Source: an uncultured Holdemanella sp.
Lineage (GTDB): Bacteria; Bacillota_I; Bacilli_A; Erysipelotrichales; Erysipelotrichaceae
DNA length: 5,750 nucleotides
Assembly: GCA_900754615.1 (NCBI GenBank)
Contig: CAAEDN010000032.1
Span: 1-5,750 of the forward strand
Reading direction: 5' to 3'
Positions within the stretch are counted from its first letter, which is position 1; each line of letters opens with the position of its first letter. Both the position numbers and the translations under genes were made by a program. The notes beneath the pieces are model-generated. The model had not been told where the DNA came from. It did no database searches and saw only the letters and a list, made by a program, of their open reading frames with translations. Below are positions 5,749-5,750 of this stretch, piece after piece.

Positions 5749-5750
5749 GA

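Overview
The window comes from a low-GC Gram-positive bacterium (Bacillota). It is AT-rich, about one-third GC by eye, has strong AGGAG-type ribosome binding sites and a probable TTG start, and its transporter and two-component families are typical of Streptococcus, Clostridia and Erysipelotrichia. The sequence alone does not fix the genus. Base composition looks even across the window, and no transposase, tRNA, rRNA or CRISPR array is visible.

Layout. Positions 1-61 hold a terminator-like hairpin that probably closes an operon lying to the left. Positions 62-563 contain no well-supported gene. This stretch carries two copies of a 24-bp direct repeat exactly 340 bp apart (84 and 424), a 17-bp hairpin between them (313-364), a TATAAT box (149-154) that could start a small RNA or small ORF, and a second inverted repeat (481-536). 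Positions 564-621 look like the operon control region: a candidate promoter, a perfect 9-bp direct repeat with 11-bp periodicity suited to an OmpR/PhoB-type regulator, and a strong Shine-Dalgarno. Positions 631-5636 are five tightly packed plus-strand genes: permease, ABC ATPase, permease, response regulator, sensor kinase. Positions 5637-5750 hold a degenerate third copy of the repeat and a terminator.

The five genes match in order, size and domain content the vex1-vex2-vex3-vncR-vncS locus known from Streptococcus pneumoniae. Two different 4-TM FtsX/MacB-type permeases would pair as a heterodimer on a dimer of the ATPase, and a membrane kinase with an outside domain of about 110 residues would phosphorylate an OmpR-type regulator that probably controls the operon. 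Junctions are a stop codon inside the next Shine-Dalgarno, a 1-nt gap, a 1-nt overlap and a 4-nt overlap, so one translationally coupled transcript is expected. The small gene pep27, which lies between vex3 and vncR in pneumococcus, is absent, because those two genes overlap by 1 nt.

The points most worth a second look are the TTG start of the first permease, the 11-bp-spaced direct repeat before it, the structured repeat-flanked intergenic region, and the very short ATP lid of the sensor kinase. The transported substrate and the signal cannot be read from the sequence.
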